Source: JAGQIB01 sp041393395
GTDB taxonomy: Bacteria > ARS69
Assembly: GCA_041393395.1 (NCBI GenBank)
Contig: JAWKKG010000003.1
Span: 868,001 to 932,000 of the forward strand
Reading direction: 5' to 3'
DNA: 64,000 nt
A model generated the notes under the pieces. That model was not told the origin of the DNA. It did no database searches and was given only the letters and a program-made list of their open reading frames with translations. The position numbers and the translations under genes are program-made. Position 1 is the first letter of the stretch. Each line of letters begins with the position of its first letter. Shown here in pieces: positions 32,325 through 40,799 of the stretch.

Positions 32325-33788
32325 TCAGGGGGACGAAGCGACGGATCCACGGTAACCGATGCCGTGGAACACTTCGAGGCCGGGTTCGATCCCGGGCTCG
32401 GCCGGGACAGCGGCGGCCGCCCGGAACTCGCGGAACGCCGCCACGACGGCTGCGGGCGGCCGCGCCCCACGCGGCTCGACCCACACCACCTCGGCGTCGA
32501 GCGGCAGGTCGCCGGTGCCGGTCGCGAACACCGGATCCGTGGGCAACCACACGCCCGGCGGCGAGCCGGTCGCGCGTCGCCCGTACGCCCAGGCAAGCCC
32601 GAAGGCGAGTCCGTAGTCCCCGCTGCCGAGGATCGCGCCGCGCTCGAGCGCCTCCGTCACGCGCGCGTCGCGCGCCGGAAGCTCGTCGTACTCGCGAAGG
32701 CGCTCGCTCCAGCGTCGAGCCGACGAAACGGCGCCCTCGCGCGGTCCCACGTGGATCGCGTACGTGCGATCGAGGGCGGGCCACCGGCGAAGTCGGTCCG
32801 ACCAGCCCGGCTCCGCGATCAATGCGCCGACCGCGAGGAGCCACCCGGTCGACGCGAGCGTCAGGGCGGCGAGGCGACGTTCCCGGCCGGCCCGACCGAG
32901 TGCGTCGGCGCCCGCGGGGGCGAGCAACACGAGCCCCGGCAGGAACCAGTTCGCCTTCGCCTGTCCCGCGAGCAGGAACGCCGCGAAGACCGCCAGCCAT
33001 CCCAGTCCCGTGAGTCGCACGACGTCGTCGCGACGCCCCCGGAACGCGCCCACGCCCGCGACGTAGAGGAGCCCGGGGCCGGCGTTCGCGACGAGTTCCA
33101 GCGCGGTCCACGCGAACCTCCCGACGAGGCCGACGTCCGGAGCGAATCGCCCGAGTTCGGCCAGGCCTCGCCGCGTCTCGGAATCCAATCGGTTCGCCAC
33201 GAGAACGGCCCCGATCGCGAGGATCAGCAACGAGAGCAGACTCGGCGCCGGAGCCGACCGGAATCGCCGGATCGCGAGCCATGCGGCGGGGAAGCCCAGC
33301 AGCCCGCCGACCGGCTTGGAGAGCGCGGCCAGCGCGGCACTCGCAGCCGGGCCGACGCCGGGACGCCGGGCGTCGGCCGTCGCCGCGAAGCCGGCCGCGG
33401 CGAGCAGCAACCAGGCGTCCGGGTGGGCGACGATCCCGGCCCACGCTCCGCCGAGCGAGGCAGCCAGCGCGAGCGCCGTCCATCCGGCGATCGAGATCGA
33501 GGCGCCGCGCGCCCGGATGATCGCGGCGAGCAGGAACGGCGCCGCGGCGGCCGCGATCACGCTCGGCGAGCGGATCGCGCGGGCGGAGTCGCCGAACGCG
33601 TTCGTGGCGATCCGGATCGTGGTCGTGAGCGCGGGGGAATAGCCTTCGCCGAGGTGGGCCCACGCCCAGTACGCGACCTCGTCCCGCCCCGGCGCGAGTC
33701 GCCACGCCAGCACCGCGCGCGCCGCCATCACCGCGACCAGCAGCGCGAAGGGCAGCCAGGCGCGGCTGCGGTCGCCATCTCGCGTCAC
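32325..33788 (-). CDS. Glycosyltransferase family 39-like (PMT/ArnT) membrane protein
   Basis: The 487-residue protein is read from a GTG behind GGGGGAGG; a longer open frame upstream has no ribosome site. There are about ten transmembrane helices. The first periplasmic loop begins GRDEVAYWAWAHLGEGYSPA, the acidic Asp-Glu pair typical of polyprenyl-phosphate-sugar-dependent GT39/ArnT enzymes. Further family features are SKPVGGLLGFPAAWLA and GQAKANWFLPGLVLL. The soluble C-terminal part (about 380-487) contains AILGSGDYGLAFGLAWAYG. It probably transfers a sugar from a lipid carrier to protein or lipid at the outer face of the inner membrane. Donor and acceptor are unknown. Confidence 0.85.
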   Translation of the reverse strand: MTRDGDRSRAWLPFALLVAVMAARAVLAWRLAPGRDEVAYWAWAHLGEGYSPALTTTIRIATNAFGDSARAIRSPSVIAAAAAPFLLAAIIRARGASISIAGWTALALAASLGGAWAGIVAHPDAWLLLAAAGFAATADARRPGVGPAASAALAALSKPVGGLLGFPAAWLAIRRFRSAPAPSLLSLLILAIGAVLVANRLDSETRRGLAELGRFAPDVGLVGRFAWTALELVANAGPGLLYVAGVGAFRGRRDDVVRLTGLGWLAVFAAFLLAGQAKANWFLPGLVLLAPAGADALGRAGRERRLAALTLASTGWLLAVGALIAEPGWSDRLRRWPALDRTYAIHVGPREGAVSSARRWSERLREYDELPARDARVTEALERGAILGSGDYGLAFGLAWAYGRRATGSPPGVWLPTDPVFATGTGDLPLDAEVVWVEPRGARPPAAVVAAFREFRAAAAVPAEPGIEPGLEVFHGIGYRGSVASSP

Positions 33789-33898
33789 GTCGCCTCCCCC
33801 GCGACGTGGGCCTCGCCGTCGCCACTCCGTGATATCATGAAGCGTCTTCGCCTGCTCCCGTTCCGAGAACCGCGACCTGGCCCTCGAAAGGACCCGGA

Positions 33899-34933
33899 TT
33901 GCCTCCCATCTTCGTCGTGGGCGCACCCCGGACCGGCACCACGCTGGTCAAGGAAATCCTGAACCGCCACCCGCGCGTTCACCTGTTCGACGAGGTCCAC
34001 TTCTTCGAACGCGTGTGGGACGACCGCGCCGCGATCGGCGATCTCGCGAGTCCGATGTCGCAGTCGACCGCGATCCAGCGAGTGCGCGACATCGTCTCGC
34101 GGTACGGCAGCGACGCGGAGATCGCGGAGATCCTGACCGTCGAGGAGTACCGGCGCCGGCTCATGTCGGAGGGGCGGCAGTACCGCAACCTGTTCCGCAT
34201 CCTGCTCGAGACCGGCGCCAAGAGACACGGCGCGGATTGCTGGGGCGACTCGAGCCCGCAGGACGTTCTGTATCTCGACCGGCTCTTCGAGTGGTATCCG
34301 GAGGCGCGCATCGTGGCGCTGATCCGGGACCCGCGCGGCTATCTGTCGTCGTGCAAGAACTACTTCCGCCGTCAGGTCGCGACGTACAAGGAACGTTCGA
34401 ACCCGCTGACGCAGGCGATGCTCTGGCGTACGTACATGTCCGCGGCGACCGAGGCGGCCGCGGGACCGCACGCGGGCTCCGTGCTGCTGCTGCGGTACGA
34501 GGATCTCGTCTCCGACCCGGAGACCTGGGTCCGCCGGCTCGCCGAGCACGTGCAGGTCGAGTTCGATCCCGAGATGCTGGCGGTGGATCGCGCGAACACG
34601 TCGTTCCCGGAGGCCGGCGCGCCGGTGCGCGGCATCTTCGACGCCTCGAAGGATCGCTGGCGCGCGGAGCTCACACCGACCGAGATCTGGATCGCGGAGC
34701 GGATCTGCGGTGAGCTGATGCGCAAGCTCGGCTACGAGCCGGCGACGCTTCCTTCCGGTCAGCGGGCGAAGCCCGCGGTCTCCGAATTGCTGAAGATCGC
34801 CGCGCTGCTTCCTTCGCGGGCGTACCGTCACGTGTTCCACTCCCACAAGCCGCTGCGCATGGGCAAGGTGAAGCGCGTGCTCGAACACCTACGGCCGTCG
34901 GGCGCGTCCGGCGCGGCAAGGAGAACGAAGTGA
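33899..34933 (+). CDS. PAPS-dependent sulfotransferase family protein
   Basis: The 344-residue protein starts with TTG after AAAGGA. The 5'-phosphosulfate loop is at residues 5-14 (FVVGAPRTGTTLVKEIL), and the 3'-phosphate motif is at about residue 137 (ALIRDPRGYLSSCKNYF). RYEDLVSDPETWVRRL follows in the usual place. It transfers sulfate from PAPS to a hydroxyl or amino acceptor; the acceptor cannot be named. Family members of this type modify carbohydrates or lipids. TGATATCATGA lies about 65 bases upstream and contains a TATCAT with a TGA extension. Its stop overlaps the next start by four bases (GTGA). Confidence 0.92.
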   Translation: MPPIFVVGAPRTGTTLVKEILNRHPRVHLFDEVHFFERVWDDRAAIGDLASPMSQSTAIQRVRDIVSRYGSDAEIAEILTVEEYRRRLMSEGRQYRNLFRILLETGAKRHGADCWGDSSPQDVLYLDRLFEWYPEARIVALIRDPRGYLSSCKNYFRRQVATYKERSNPLTQAMLWRTYMSAATEAAAGPHAGSVLLLRYEDLVSDPETWVRRLAEHVQVEFDPEMLAVDRANTSFPEAGAPVRGIFDASKDRWRAELTPTEIWIAERICGELMRKLGYEPATLPSGQRAKPAVSELLKIAALLPSRAYRHVFHSHKPLRMGKVKRVLEHLRPSGASGAARRTK

Positions 34934-35217
34934 TCACGATCGGAATGGACTACGAGGTGCTGCCGGGCAAGGAGGCGGCGTTCGAGGAGAAGTTCCGCGA
35001 CGTGCTCGCGGCGTTCGAGGCCGGCACGGGACACCGCCGGTCGCGACTGTACCGACAGGTCGATGCGCCCAGCACCTACCTCATCCACAGCGAGTGGGAT
35101 TCGCGCGAGGCGTTCCAGGAGTTCCTCAAGTCGGATGCTTTCCGGGCGGTCACGAACTGGGGTCGCGAGCAGATCCTCGCCGGTCGCCCGCGGCATCGCG
35201 TGTACGGGGACGAGTAG
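34930..35217 (+). CDS. Antibiotic biosynthesis monooxygenase (ABM) domain protein
   Basis: The 95-residue protein starts at a GTG that overlaps the sulfotransferase TGA, so it is translationally coupled. The single ferredoxin-like ABM domain is complete: ITIGMDYEVLPGKEAAFEEK, then GHRRSRLYRQVDAPSTYLIH, SEWDSREAFQEFLKSDAF. The family includes cofactor-free monooxygenases and haem-degrading enzymes (HmoA/IsdG type), but also proteins without shown activity. Coupling to a sulfotransferase suggests a shared small-molecule or lipid substrate; this is inference. Confidence 0.9.
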   Translation: MITIGMDYEVLPGKEAAFEEKFRDVLAAFEAGTGHRRSRLYRQVDAPSTYLIHSEWDSREAFQEFLKSDAFRAVTNWGREQILAGRPRHRVYGDE

Positions 35218-35250
35218 CCCGCGCTCCGCGGCGGGCGCCGTCGAACCGCG

Positions 35251-36000
35251 CTAGGCAGGACGGGGAGGCACCGGCTGCTCCACCGGTGTGGCACTCGACG
35301 GCGTGGCGCTCGGCGCCGGGTTCTTGACGTCGCGTCGCGCGAGCTCCGTCCCGGTCGGTGCGCGCAGCCCCGCCGTGCTCTCGCGGCGCATCTCCTCGAG
35401 CGTCGGCGCGAGGTGTTCCCGGTAGCAGTCGGGACAGACGCCGTGGCTGAACTCGGCATCCGAGAAGCGCTCCAGGTAGGCTTCGACGTCGGTCCAGTAG
35501 TTCTGATCGTCGCGGATCTTCTTGCAGTACGAGCAGATCGGCAGCAGCCCCTGAAGCGTCTTGACCTCGTGGAGCGCCCGCTCGAGATCGCGGACGCGAT
35601 CGGCGAGCGCCTTCTGCAGGATGCGCATCCGCGCGCCCACGCGGACCCGGGCCTGCAGCTCGTCGCGACGGAACGGCTTCGTGACGTAGTCGTCGGCGCC
35701 GGCGGCGAACCCCACGACGACGTCGGCCGACGCCTCCCGCGCGGTCAGCAGGATCACGTAGATCGGGTTCGCCACGCCGGTGCTCTGCTCGAGAGCGCGG
35801 AGCTGGCGGACGACCTCCGGGCCTTCCAGGTCCGGCATCATCCAGTCGAGGATCGCCATGCCCGGCGGGTTCGGTCCGGACAGGACCTGCCAGGCCTCGG
35901 ATCCGCTCCGGGTCACGACCGGCTCGAACCCCCACTTCTGGAGGAATCGCTCCAGCATCTGGCAGGAGACGGGTTCGTCTTCAGCGATCAGGATTCGCAT
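35251..36000 (-). CDS. Response regulator with C-terminal zinc-binding CxxC...CxxC module
   Basis: The protein has 249 residues. Residues 1-122 are a CheY-like receiver: RILIAEDEP acidic pocket, phospho-acceptor Asp in MAILDWMMPDLEG (about residue 53), Thr in VILLTAREAS and Lys in YVTKPFRRDE. A short coiled coil (about 125-165) leads to LPICSYCKKIRDDQNYW and FSHGVCPDCYREH, two CxxC pairs that probably bind zinc. This tail is common in PAS and receiver proteins of delta-proteobacterial type. The last 40 residues are Pro/Ala/Thr-rich and disordered. There is no DNA-binding domain, so output is likely by protein contact. No kinase is adjacent. Confidence 0.9.
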   Translation of the reverse strand: MRILIAEDEPVSCQMLERFLQKWGFEPVVTRSGSEAWQVLSGPNPPGMAILDWMMPDLEGPEVVRQLRALEQSTGVANPIYVILLTAREASADVVVGFAAGADDYVTKPFRRDELQARVRVGARMRILQKALADRVRDLERALHEVKTLQGLLPICSYCKKIRDDQNYWTDVEAYLERFSDAEFSHGVCPDCYREHLAPTLEEMRRESTAGLRAPTGTELARRDVKNPAPSATPSSATPVEQPVPPRPA

Positions 36001-36078
36001 CGTTTGATCCGGTCCGGGTTCTTCCTCGCATCGGCAACGTTGGCTGCGCGCTGAAGGCCGACTCGCGGAGCATGAATC

Positions 36079-36087
36079 CGGTATGAT
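36079..36087 (+). promoter_or_regulatory. Candidate -10 element (CCGGTATGAT type) for the cytochrome gene
   Basis: TATGAT at 36082-36087 follows CCGG and overlaps an upstream in-frame ATG at 36083. A start of transcription near 36094 would leave only the ATG at 36122 usable, which supports that start. No clear -35 was seen. Confidence 0.38.
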
Positions 36088-36121
36088 GGGAGAGTCCGGT
36101 GCCCCCGAGGAACCCGCCCGC

Positions 36122-37480
36122 ATGACCCGAATCGTCCCGAGCCGGCCGCGTCGCCCGAGCGCGTTTCTTGCCGCTTTCGTGGCCCTGGCGGCCGTGGTGG
36201 CGCTGACCACCGGGTGTTCGGACCGCGGGGACGGGTCCACCGGCCCGGATCCGGAGCCCACGATTCCGGGCCCCTTCGCCGCCGCGGCCACCTGCGGCGC
36301 CTGCCACCCCCAGCACTTCGCGGAGTGGACCCGGTCCATGCACGCGTTCGCCGGCTCCGACCCGGCGATGATCGCCCAGTCCCTGATGGCGTCGCGGGAG
36401 GGGGGAGACGCGATCGGGTCGGAGTGCCGGAACTGCCACGCGCCGTCCCTGGTGCGGCAGGAGCGCTGGGTGAACTCGCTGCCGCCGGGCAGCAACCCGG
36501 TGCTGGCGGACCTGTCCCACGACGGCATCTCGTGCGATTTCTGCCACTCGATCCAGGTGGTGCCGCCGGTCGGTCGGATCGACTGGTTCGACACGATCGA
36601 CCCGGCCGACCCGAAGCTCGGCAGCATCGTCGACCCGGTGGCGAACGACTTCCACGAGTCCCGGCACGACGACTCGTTTCGCACGTCGGCGCAGTGTGCG
36701 TCGTGTCACCAGATCCATCTCGCGGATGGCACCGGCATCGAGAACACGCACCGCGAGTGGGAAACGTCGATCCTGTCCGGCATGGGAATCGAGTGCCAGG
36801 AGTGTCACATGCCGGCCTACGACGGTCCGGCCGCCACGACCGGCCCCGTGCGGCGCGTGCACCGACACGAGTTCGTGGGCGTGGATTACCTCACCGTGGA
36901 CTTCCGCGACGCCGACCGGGCGCGCCAGCTCGAGTCCGTGCGCTCGCTGCTCGCGAACAGCGTGACCGTGACGTCGACGGTGCCGTCGAGCGTGGCGAGC
37001 GCGGACACGATGGCGATCGAGGTGCGCGTGCTCAACAACCTCACCGGTCACTCGATTCCTTCCGGAACGTCCTTCTCGCGCGACATGTGGATCCAGGTCA
37101 CGGTGCGCGACGCCGGGGATTCCGAGATCTATCGTTCCGGCTGGCTCGAGGCGGACGGGGAGCTCGTGGCCCCGGCCACGGACCCGGACCTCGTGCGGTT
37201 CGGCTCCACCCTGTTCGACGCGGACGGCCATTCCACGCCGTTCAGCTGGCGTGCCGTCTCGATCGACGAATCGGAGCTCCTCCCGTTCGGCGCCACGCGC
37301 GTGGCGACGTATGCGATCCCCGTTCCGCCCGCCGCGACCGGCCCACTCACGGTGGATCTCGCGCTGCGCTTCCGGCCGATGAAGCCCTCCATCCTGCGCG
37401 CCTCGGGTCTCGAGGATCTGCTCCCCGTGGAGATCTTCGAGATGTGGAGCACGCAGGAGACGGTGGCGATCGAACTCTGA
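36122..37480 (+). CDS. Five-haem c-type cytochrome lipoprotein-like protein
   Basis: The 452-residue exported protein has a signal region at residues 10-36 (FLAAFVALAAVVALTTGC), with a Cys in a weak lipobox (TTGC). Five CxxCH haem sites lie in the first half: CGACH, CRNCH, CDFCH, CASCH and CQECH. Several spare histidines (HAFAG, HREWE, RRVHRHEF) could be axial ligands. Residues about 270-445 are beta-rich and contain no haem site. The arrangement resembles the cytochrome c554-like family of extracytoplasmic electron-transfer proteins. A GAGGAA site lies about ten bases before the chosen ATG. No reductase or quinol-oxidase partner is adjacent. Confidence 0.88.
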   Translation: MTRIVPSRPRRPSAFLAAFVALAAVVALTTGCSDRGDGSTGPDPEPTIPGPFAAAATCGACHPQHFAEWTRSMHAFAGSDPAMIAQSLMASREGGDAIGSECRNCHAPSLVRQERWVNSLPPGSNPVLADLSHDGISCDFCHSIQVVPPVGRIDWFDTIDPADPKLGSIVDPVANDFHESRHDDSFRTSAQCASCHQIHLADGTGIENTHREWETSILSGMGIECQECHMPAYDGPAATTGPVRRVHRHEFVGVDYLTVDFRDADRARQLESVRSLLANSVTVTSTVPSSVASADTMAIEVRVLNNLTGHSIPSGTSFSRDMWIQVTVRDAGDSEIYRSGWLEADGELVAPATDPDLVRFGSTLFDADGHSTPFSWRAVSIDESELLPFGATRVATYAIPVPPAATGPLTVDLALRFRPMKPSILRASGLEDLLPVEIFEMWSTQETVAIEL

Positions 37481-37548
37481 GACTTCGGGGTTCCGGGATG
37501 TCTCCGGTTTCCGCGGCTCGGCTCGGGCCGCGAACTCGCGGTCCCGCC

Positions 37549-37791
37549 TCAGATCGCGCGGAAGAACCGCTGCGCCACTCCGCCGTCGCCGATCGGAACC
37601 CGTAGGCGAGCGAGGCAACGCGGGCATCGGCCCTCGTACGCGCGCCGATCACGGGTGCGGTAGATGCGGCCGTAGACTCCGCAGCACGTGAAGTGGATGC
37701 CGAGGAACGGTGCTCGCGACGTGCCGCCCGCATCACCGCCGCGGCCGAGCGCGGCCCACGCCGCGCGACGCTTCTCCGAACGCGTGCTCAC
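37549..37791 (-). CDS. Small protein with putative zinc ribbon
   Basis: The 80-residue protein is read from a GTG behind AGGGGA, nine bases after the stop of the upstream lipoprotein gene. It has CC in HFTCCGVYGRIYRT and CxxC in GRCPRCLARLRVPIG, spaced about 20 residues apart, which fits a small zinc ribbon. I do not know the family. The N-terminus is basic and the C-terminus hydrophobic-aromatic (QRFFRAI). Confidence 0.65.
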   Translation of the reverse strand: MSTRSEKRRAAWAALGRGGDAGGTSRAPFLGIHFTCCGVYGRIYRTRDRRAYEGRCPRCLARLRVPIGDGGVAQRFFRAI

Positions 37792-37799
37792 GGCGTCCC

Positions 37800-38399
37800 C
37801 TAGAAGGAAGCGAGGGAAGCCGGCATCTCGTCGGCGAGATCCCGGAACACGGCGCTGAGACCGAGGGGGAGGGACTCGGAAGGCTCCGTCTCGCGGATCC
37901 GGTTCGCGCTCCAGATCACGGAACCCGTGCTCAGATCCACGAGTCGTGCGAGGAATCCGACCCGGCCCTTCTTCGCGAGGAACAGGATGCCCGGCTTGCC
38001 GGGCTTCCACTCGTACACTTCGGACAGCAGCGCGCAGTCGATGCCGAGGGAGTCCATCGCCGCGACCTCCGCTCCGTCCAGCACGCGATCGAGCGGGATC
38101 TTCAAGCGGTCGAGGCCCGACTCGAAGCGCTCGTACTCGAGCACCTCGTACGAGCGGAGCAGCTCGGTTGCGTAGAGCGCCGCGAGCGAGGCGCCATCCG
38201 CCTCGGCCGGGGTCACGTTCGCGGGCAGCTGCACCGGCAGCACCACGATTCGCGTCTCCCGCCCCGGCGAGTGACGGTGACTCATGGAGAGCCGGTCCAC
38301 GGACCCGCCACACGCGGCGAGCAACCCGGCCAGCGCGAGCACCGACACCCCGGCGACGACACGACCTTTCGAGCGATCTTTGCGGATCTCGTGCGGCAC
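37800..38399 (-). CDS. CsgG/LpoB-like exported lipoprotein, unknown
   Basis: The 199-residue protein is read from a GTG. The signal peptide (GVSVLALAGLLAAC) ends in lipobox LAAC. The mature part begins with a strand RIVVLPVQLPANVTPAEADG and continues LAALYATELLRSYEVLEYER, LGIDCALLSEVYEWKPGKPG and LVDLSTGSVIWSANRI. The order (VVLP strand, effector helix, GxDxxLxGxV strand, VDxxTGxxxW strand) is the pattern of CsgG/LpoB/DUF799 lipoproteins. The specific partner is unknown. It forms a probable operon with the small zinc-ribbon gene downstream. Confidence 0.78.
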   Translation of the reverse strand: MPHEIRKDRSKGRVVAGVSVLALAGLLAACGGSVDRLSMSHRHSPGRETRIVVLPVQLPANVTPAEADGASLAALYATELLRSYEVLEYERFESGLDRLKIPLDRVLDGAEVAAMDSLGIDCALLSEVYEWKPGKPGILFLAKKGRVGFLARLVDLSTGSVIWSANRIRETEPSESLPLGLSAVFRDLADEMPASLASF

Positions 38400-38650
38400 T
38401 CGGCAACTCCCGGCGAGTCGAGGATTTCCATCGCGGAATCGGCGTTTCGTGGCGCGCGCTTGAGCGCGGAGCCGGCGGATCGAGCGCCGGGCGAAGTTTC
38501 GGTGCGGCGGGAGTTCAGGAGAAAGCCAACGTTGCCGAGAATCGATCAGGCCCGGGAAGCGATTCCGGCGTCGACGGTCGGAGTGCCGCCGCCGATCCGG
38601 ATCCCGCCGGCCCATTTCACCGTCGGCCGTCAGACCGGAGGGCAGGACCG

Positions 38651-40195
38651 ATGCGCGACACCGATTTCCTGGTCGTGGGGAGCGGGCCGGCGGGCCAGAA
38701 GGCCGCGATCCAGGCGGCGAAGCTCGGCAAGCGCGTGCTGCTCGTGGAACGCCGGGCCCGGCCCGGCGGGGTCACCGTCCACACCGGGACGATCCCGAGC
38801 AAGACCCTGCGCGAGGCCGTGCTCTACCTCTCCGGCTGGAAGCAACGCGGGTTCTACGGCCGCGGCTACCGGCTCAAGAAGAACATCTCCATGCAGGACC
38901 TGATGGAGCGCCTCGACGTCACGATCACGCACGAGATCGAGGTGATTCGCGACCAGCTCCACCGCAACGGCGTGGAGGTGATGGACGGCTCGGCCCGCTT
39001 CCTCGCGCCGCACGAGATGCGCGTCGATCGCGGCGACGGCTCGAGCGAGGTCGTTCGCGCGGAGCGGATCCTGCTCGCCACGGGAACGCGTCCCGTTCGC
39101 CCTTCGCACCTGCCGTTCGATGGCCGGCGCGTGCTCGACTCCGATGACCTGCTCCTGATGCGTGAGCTGCCGCGGACGATGACGATCGTCGGCGCGGGCG
39201 TGATCGGCACCGAGTACGCCACGATCTTCAACGCGCTCGACGTGAAAGTCTCGCTCGTCGACGGACGGGACGAGCTGCTCGGATTCCTCGATCGCGAGGT
39301 CCGCCGGTCGCTCGAGTACCAGCTGCGTGAGCGCGGCATCGTGCTCCGACTCGGCGAGAAGGTGAAGTCGGTGGAGGTCTGCGACGGTCGGACCGTGACC
39401 CGTCTGGAGAGTGGCAAGCTGCTCCGCTCGGAGGTCGTGCTGTTCGCGGCGGGTCGCGCCGGCTGCACCGACGAGCTCGACCTCGTGGAGGCCGGTCTCG
39501 AAGCGGACGCTCAGGGCAGACTCACCGTGGACGAGAGCTTCCGCACGAAGGTGCCGCACATCTTCGCCGCGGGCGACGTCATCGGGTTTCCGAGCCTCGC
39601 GTCCACGTCGATGGAGCAGGGGCGCCTCGCGGCCTGCAACGCGTTCGGGTACCAGACGAGCTGCTATCCGGAGTTCTTTCCGTTCGGGATCTACGCCGTC
39701 CCCGAGATCAGCACGATCGGTCTGACGGAAGACGAGCTCACGCGCGACGGCGTGCCCTACGAGGTCGGCGTGGCGCGGCTGCGGGAGACGGCCCGCGGCC
39801 AGGTGCTCGGCCTCGACCACGGCCTGCTCAAGGTCATCTTCCATCTGGAGACGCGGAAGGTGCTGGGCGTCCACATCTTCGGGGAAGGCGCGACCGAGCT
39901 GATCCACATCGGTCAGGCCGTGCTCGCTCTGGGCGGGACGCTCGAGTATTTCGTGGAGAACGTGTTCAACTACCCCACGCTCGCCGAGGCGTACAAGGTC
40001 GCGGCGCTCGACGCGTGGAACCGCATGCCCACCCGGCCTTCGTCCGCGGGGGACCCCGTGCGCTCCGAGGAGTTGCTGCGGGACGTTCCGACCCTGCGCG
40101 ACCCGGAGGCGCCCACCGATCTCCGTCCCCGCGTGGCCCGCGGTGCGACGGATCGAGTGGAGAAACAGGCCGGCGAGACTTCCCCCTCCGCCTGA
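38651..40195 (+). CDS. sthA: Soluble pyridine nucleotide transhydrogenase (Si-specific)
   Basis: The 514-residue FAD flavoprotein of the dihydrolipoamide-dehydrogenase superfamily balances NADPH and NADH in the cytosol. The FAD site is at residues 6-20 (FLVVGSGPAGQKAAIQAAKL). The active region VHTGTIPSKTLREAV lacks the CxxxxC redox pair, which is the SthA signature. The second nucleotide site is TIVGAGVIGTEYATIF, followed by IFAAGDVIGFPSLAS, the dimerisation domain and ENVFNYPTLAEAYKVAALDA. About 45 residues past the usual end (after AWNRMP) are low-complexity. It starts with ATG 11 bases after GGAGGGCAGG. Confidence 0.95.
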   Translation: MRDTDFLVVGSGPAGQKAAIQAAKLGKRVLLVERRARPGGVTVHTGTIPSKTLREAVLYLSGWKQRGFYGRGYRLKKNISMQDLMERLDVTITHEIEVIRDQLHRNGVEVMDGSARFLAPHEMRVDRGDGSSEVVRAERILLATGTRPVRPSHLPFDGRRVLDSDDLLLMRELPRTMTIVGAGVIGTEYATIFNALDVKVSLVDGRDELLGFLDREVRRSLEYQLRERGIVLRLGEKVKSVEVCDGRTVTRLESGKLLRSEVVLFAAGRAGCTDELDLVEAGLEADAQGRLTVDESFRTKVPHIFAAGDVIGFPSLASTSMEQGRLAACNAFGYQTSCYPEFFPFGIYAVPEISTIGLTEDELTRDGVPYEVGVARLRETARGQVLGLDHGLLKVIFHLETRKVLGVHIFGEGATELIHIGQAVLALGGTLEYFVENVFNYPTLAEAYKVAALDAWNRMPTRPSSAGDPVRSEELLRDVPTLRDPEAPTDLRPRVARGATDRVEKQAGETSPSA

Positions 40196-40226
40196 GTGGA
40201 AGCTCTTGGTCTGGACCCGGGGGACC

Positions 40227-40250
40227 GGGCCGCCCGCGGAAGGGCGGCCC
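40227..40250. terminator. Terminator-like hairpin between convergent sthA and a YvlB-like gene
   Basis: Arms GGGCCGCCC (40227-40235) and GGGCGGCCC (40242-40250) pair perfectly over nine bases around GCGGAA. There is no T-tract on either strand, so any termination would need Rho or the GC stem alone. Confidence 0.4.
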
Positions 40251-40317
40251 CCCCGAGTCACTCTCCTGACCGTCGGCTCCGACCCGAGAGGACGAATCGC
40301 GGCCGGGGAGATCGAGC

Positions 40318-40779
40318 CTAGATCACGCGGCCGAGGATCGCATCCAGGACGTCGTTCACGGCGGAGATCGGCGCCGCCACCCGGACGACCTCGTCCGGCG
40401 AGTCGACGTAGATGTGGATCGTGCCCTTCTTCATCTCGACCTGCACGATCTCCTCGTTCGTGCGGATGTCCACGAGCATGCCGTCGCGAACCTTGCCGAG
40501 CTCGCGCAGCGAGGCGCGCGCGATCTCGATGCCCTGGCGGGCGTCGTCGTCCAGCTCGCAGCGGATGTCGTCCACGATGACGGACGGAGCCAGTCGGATC
40601 GCGACGGGAACCAGCATCGCGGGGATCGTCACGCCGACCTCGCCGCCTTCCTTCTCGATCACGCGGCACTCGATCGCGCCGGGAGTCCAGCTGTCCGCCG
40701 CGATCAGCACGAACGGCAGCACGAGCAGGACCGGAATCGCGAACAGCAGTGCGAACAGGGTGCGGTCACTGCGTTTCAT
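40318..40779 (-). CDS. Small exported/anchored protein with one YvlB-like repeat domain
   Basis: The 153-residue protein has an N-terminal hydrophobic segment at residues 8-28 (LFALLFAIPVLLVLPFVLIA), with a GAGGAGG site. The rest matches the domain repeated in the gene upstream: EVGVTIPAMLVPVAIRLAPS, then a helix, then DGMLVDIRTNEEIVQVEMKK and GTIHIYVDSPDEVVRVA. This is like the C-terminal domain of YvlB/SHOCT-like proteins (VxVxIPLxLV, helix, GxLVDVxDxDxxxVxIxVE). It is 20 bases downstream of the paralogue and surely co-transcribed. The cellular role is unknown; YvlB-type proteins are linked to envelope stress in Firmicutes. Confidence 0.72.
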   Translation of the reverse strand: MKRSDRTLFALLFAIPVLLVLPFVLIAADSWTPGAIECRVIEKEGGEVGVTIPAMLVPVAIRLAPSVIVDDIRCELDDDARQGIEIARASLRELGKVRDGMLVDIRTNEEIVQVEMKKGTIHIYVDSPDEVVRVAAPISAVNDVLDAILGRVI

Positions 40780-40799
40780 GGTCGTTCCTCCTCGTGGGG

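Noticed and set aside
32379..32397. CCGGGTTCGATCCCGG resembles a tRNA T-arm
   Set aside because: It lies inside the GT39-like gene, and no acceptor or anticodon arm of a tRNA can be drawn around it. A similar GGTTCGATCC near 26031 also lacks the other arms.
40227..40250. Hairpin after sthA as a full intrinsic terminator
   Set aside because: The stem is perfect, but no T-tract follows on either strand, so it is listed only as terminator-like.
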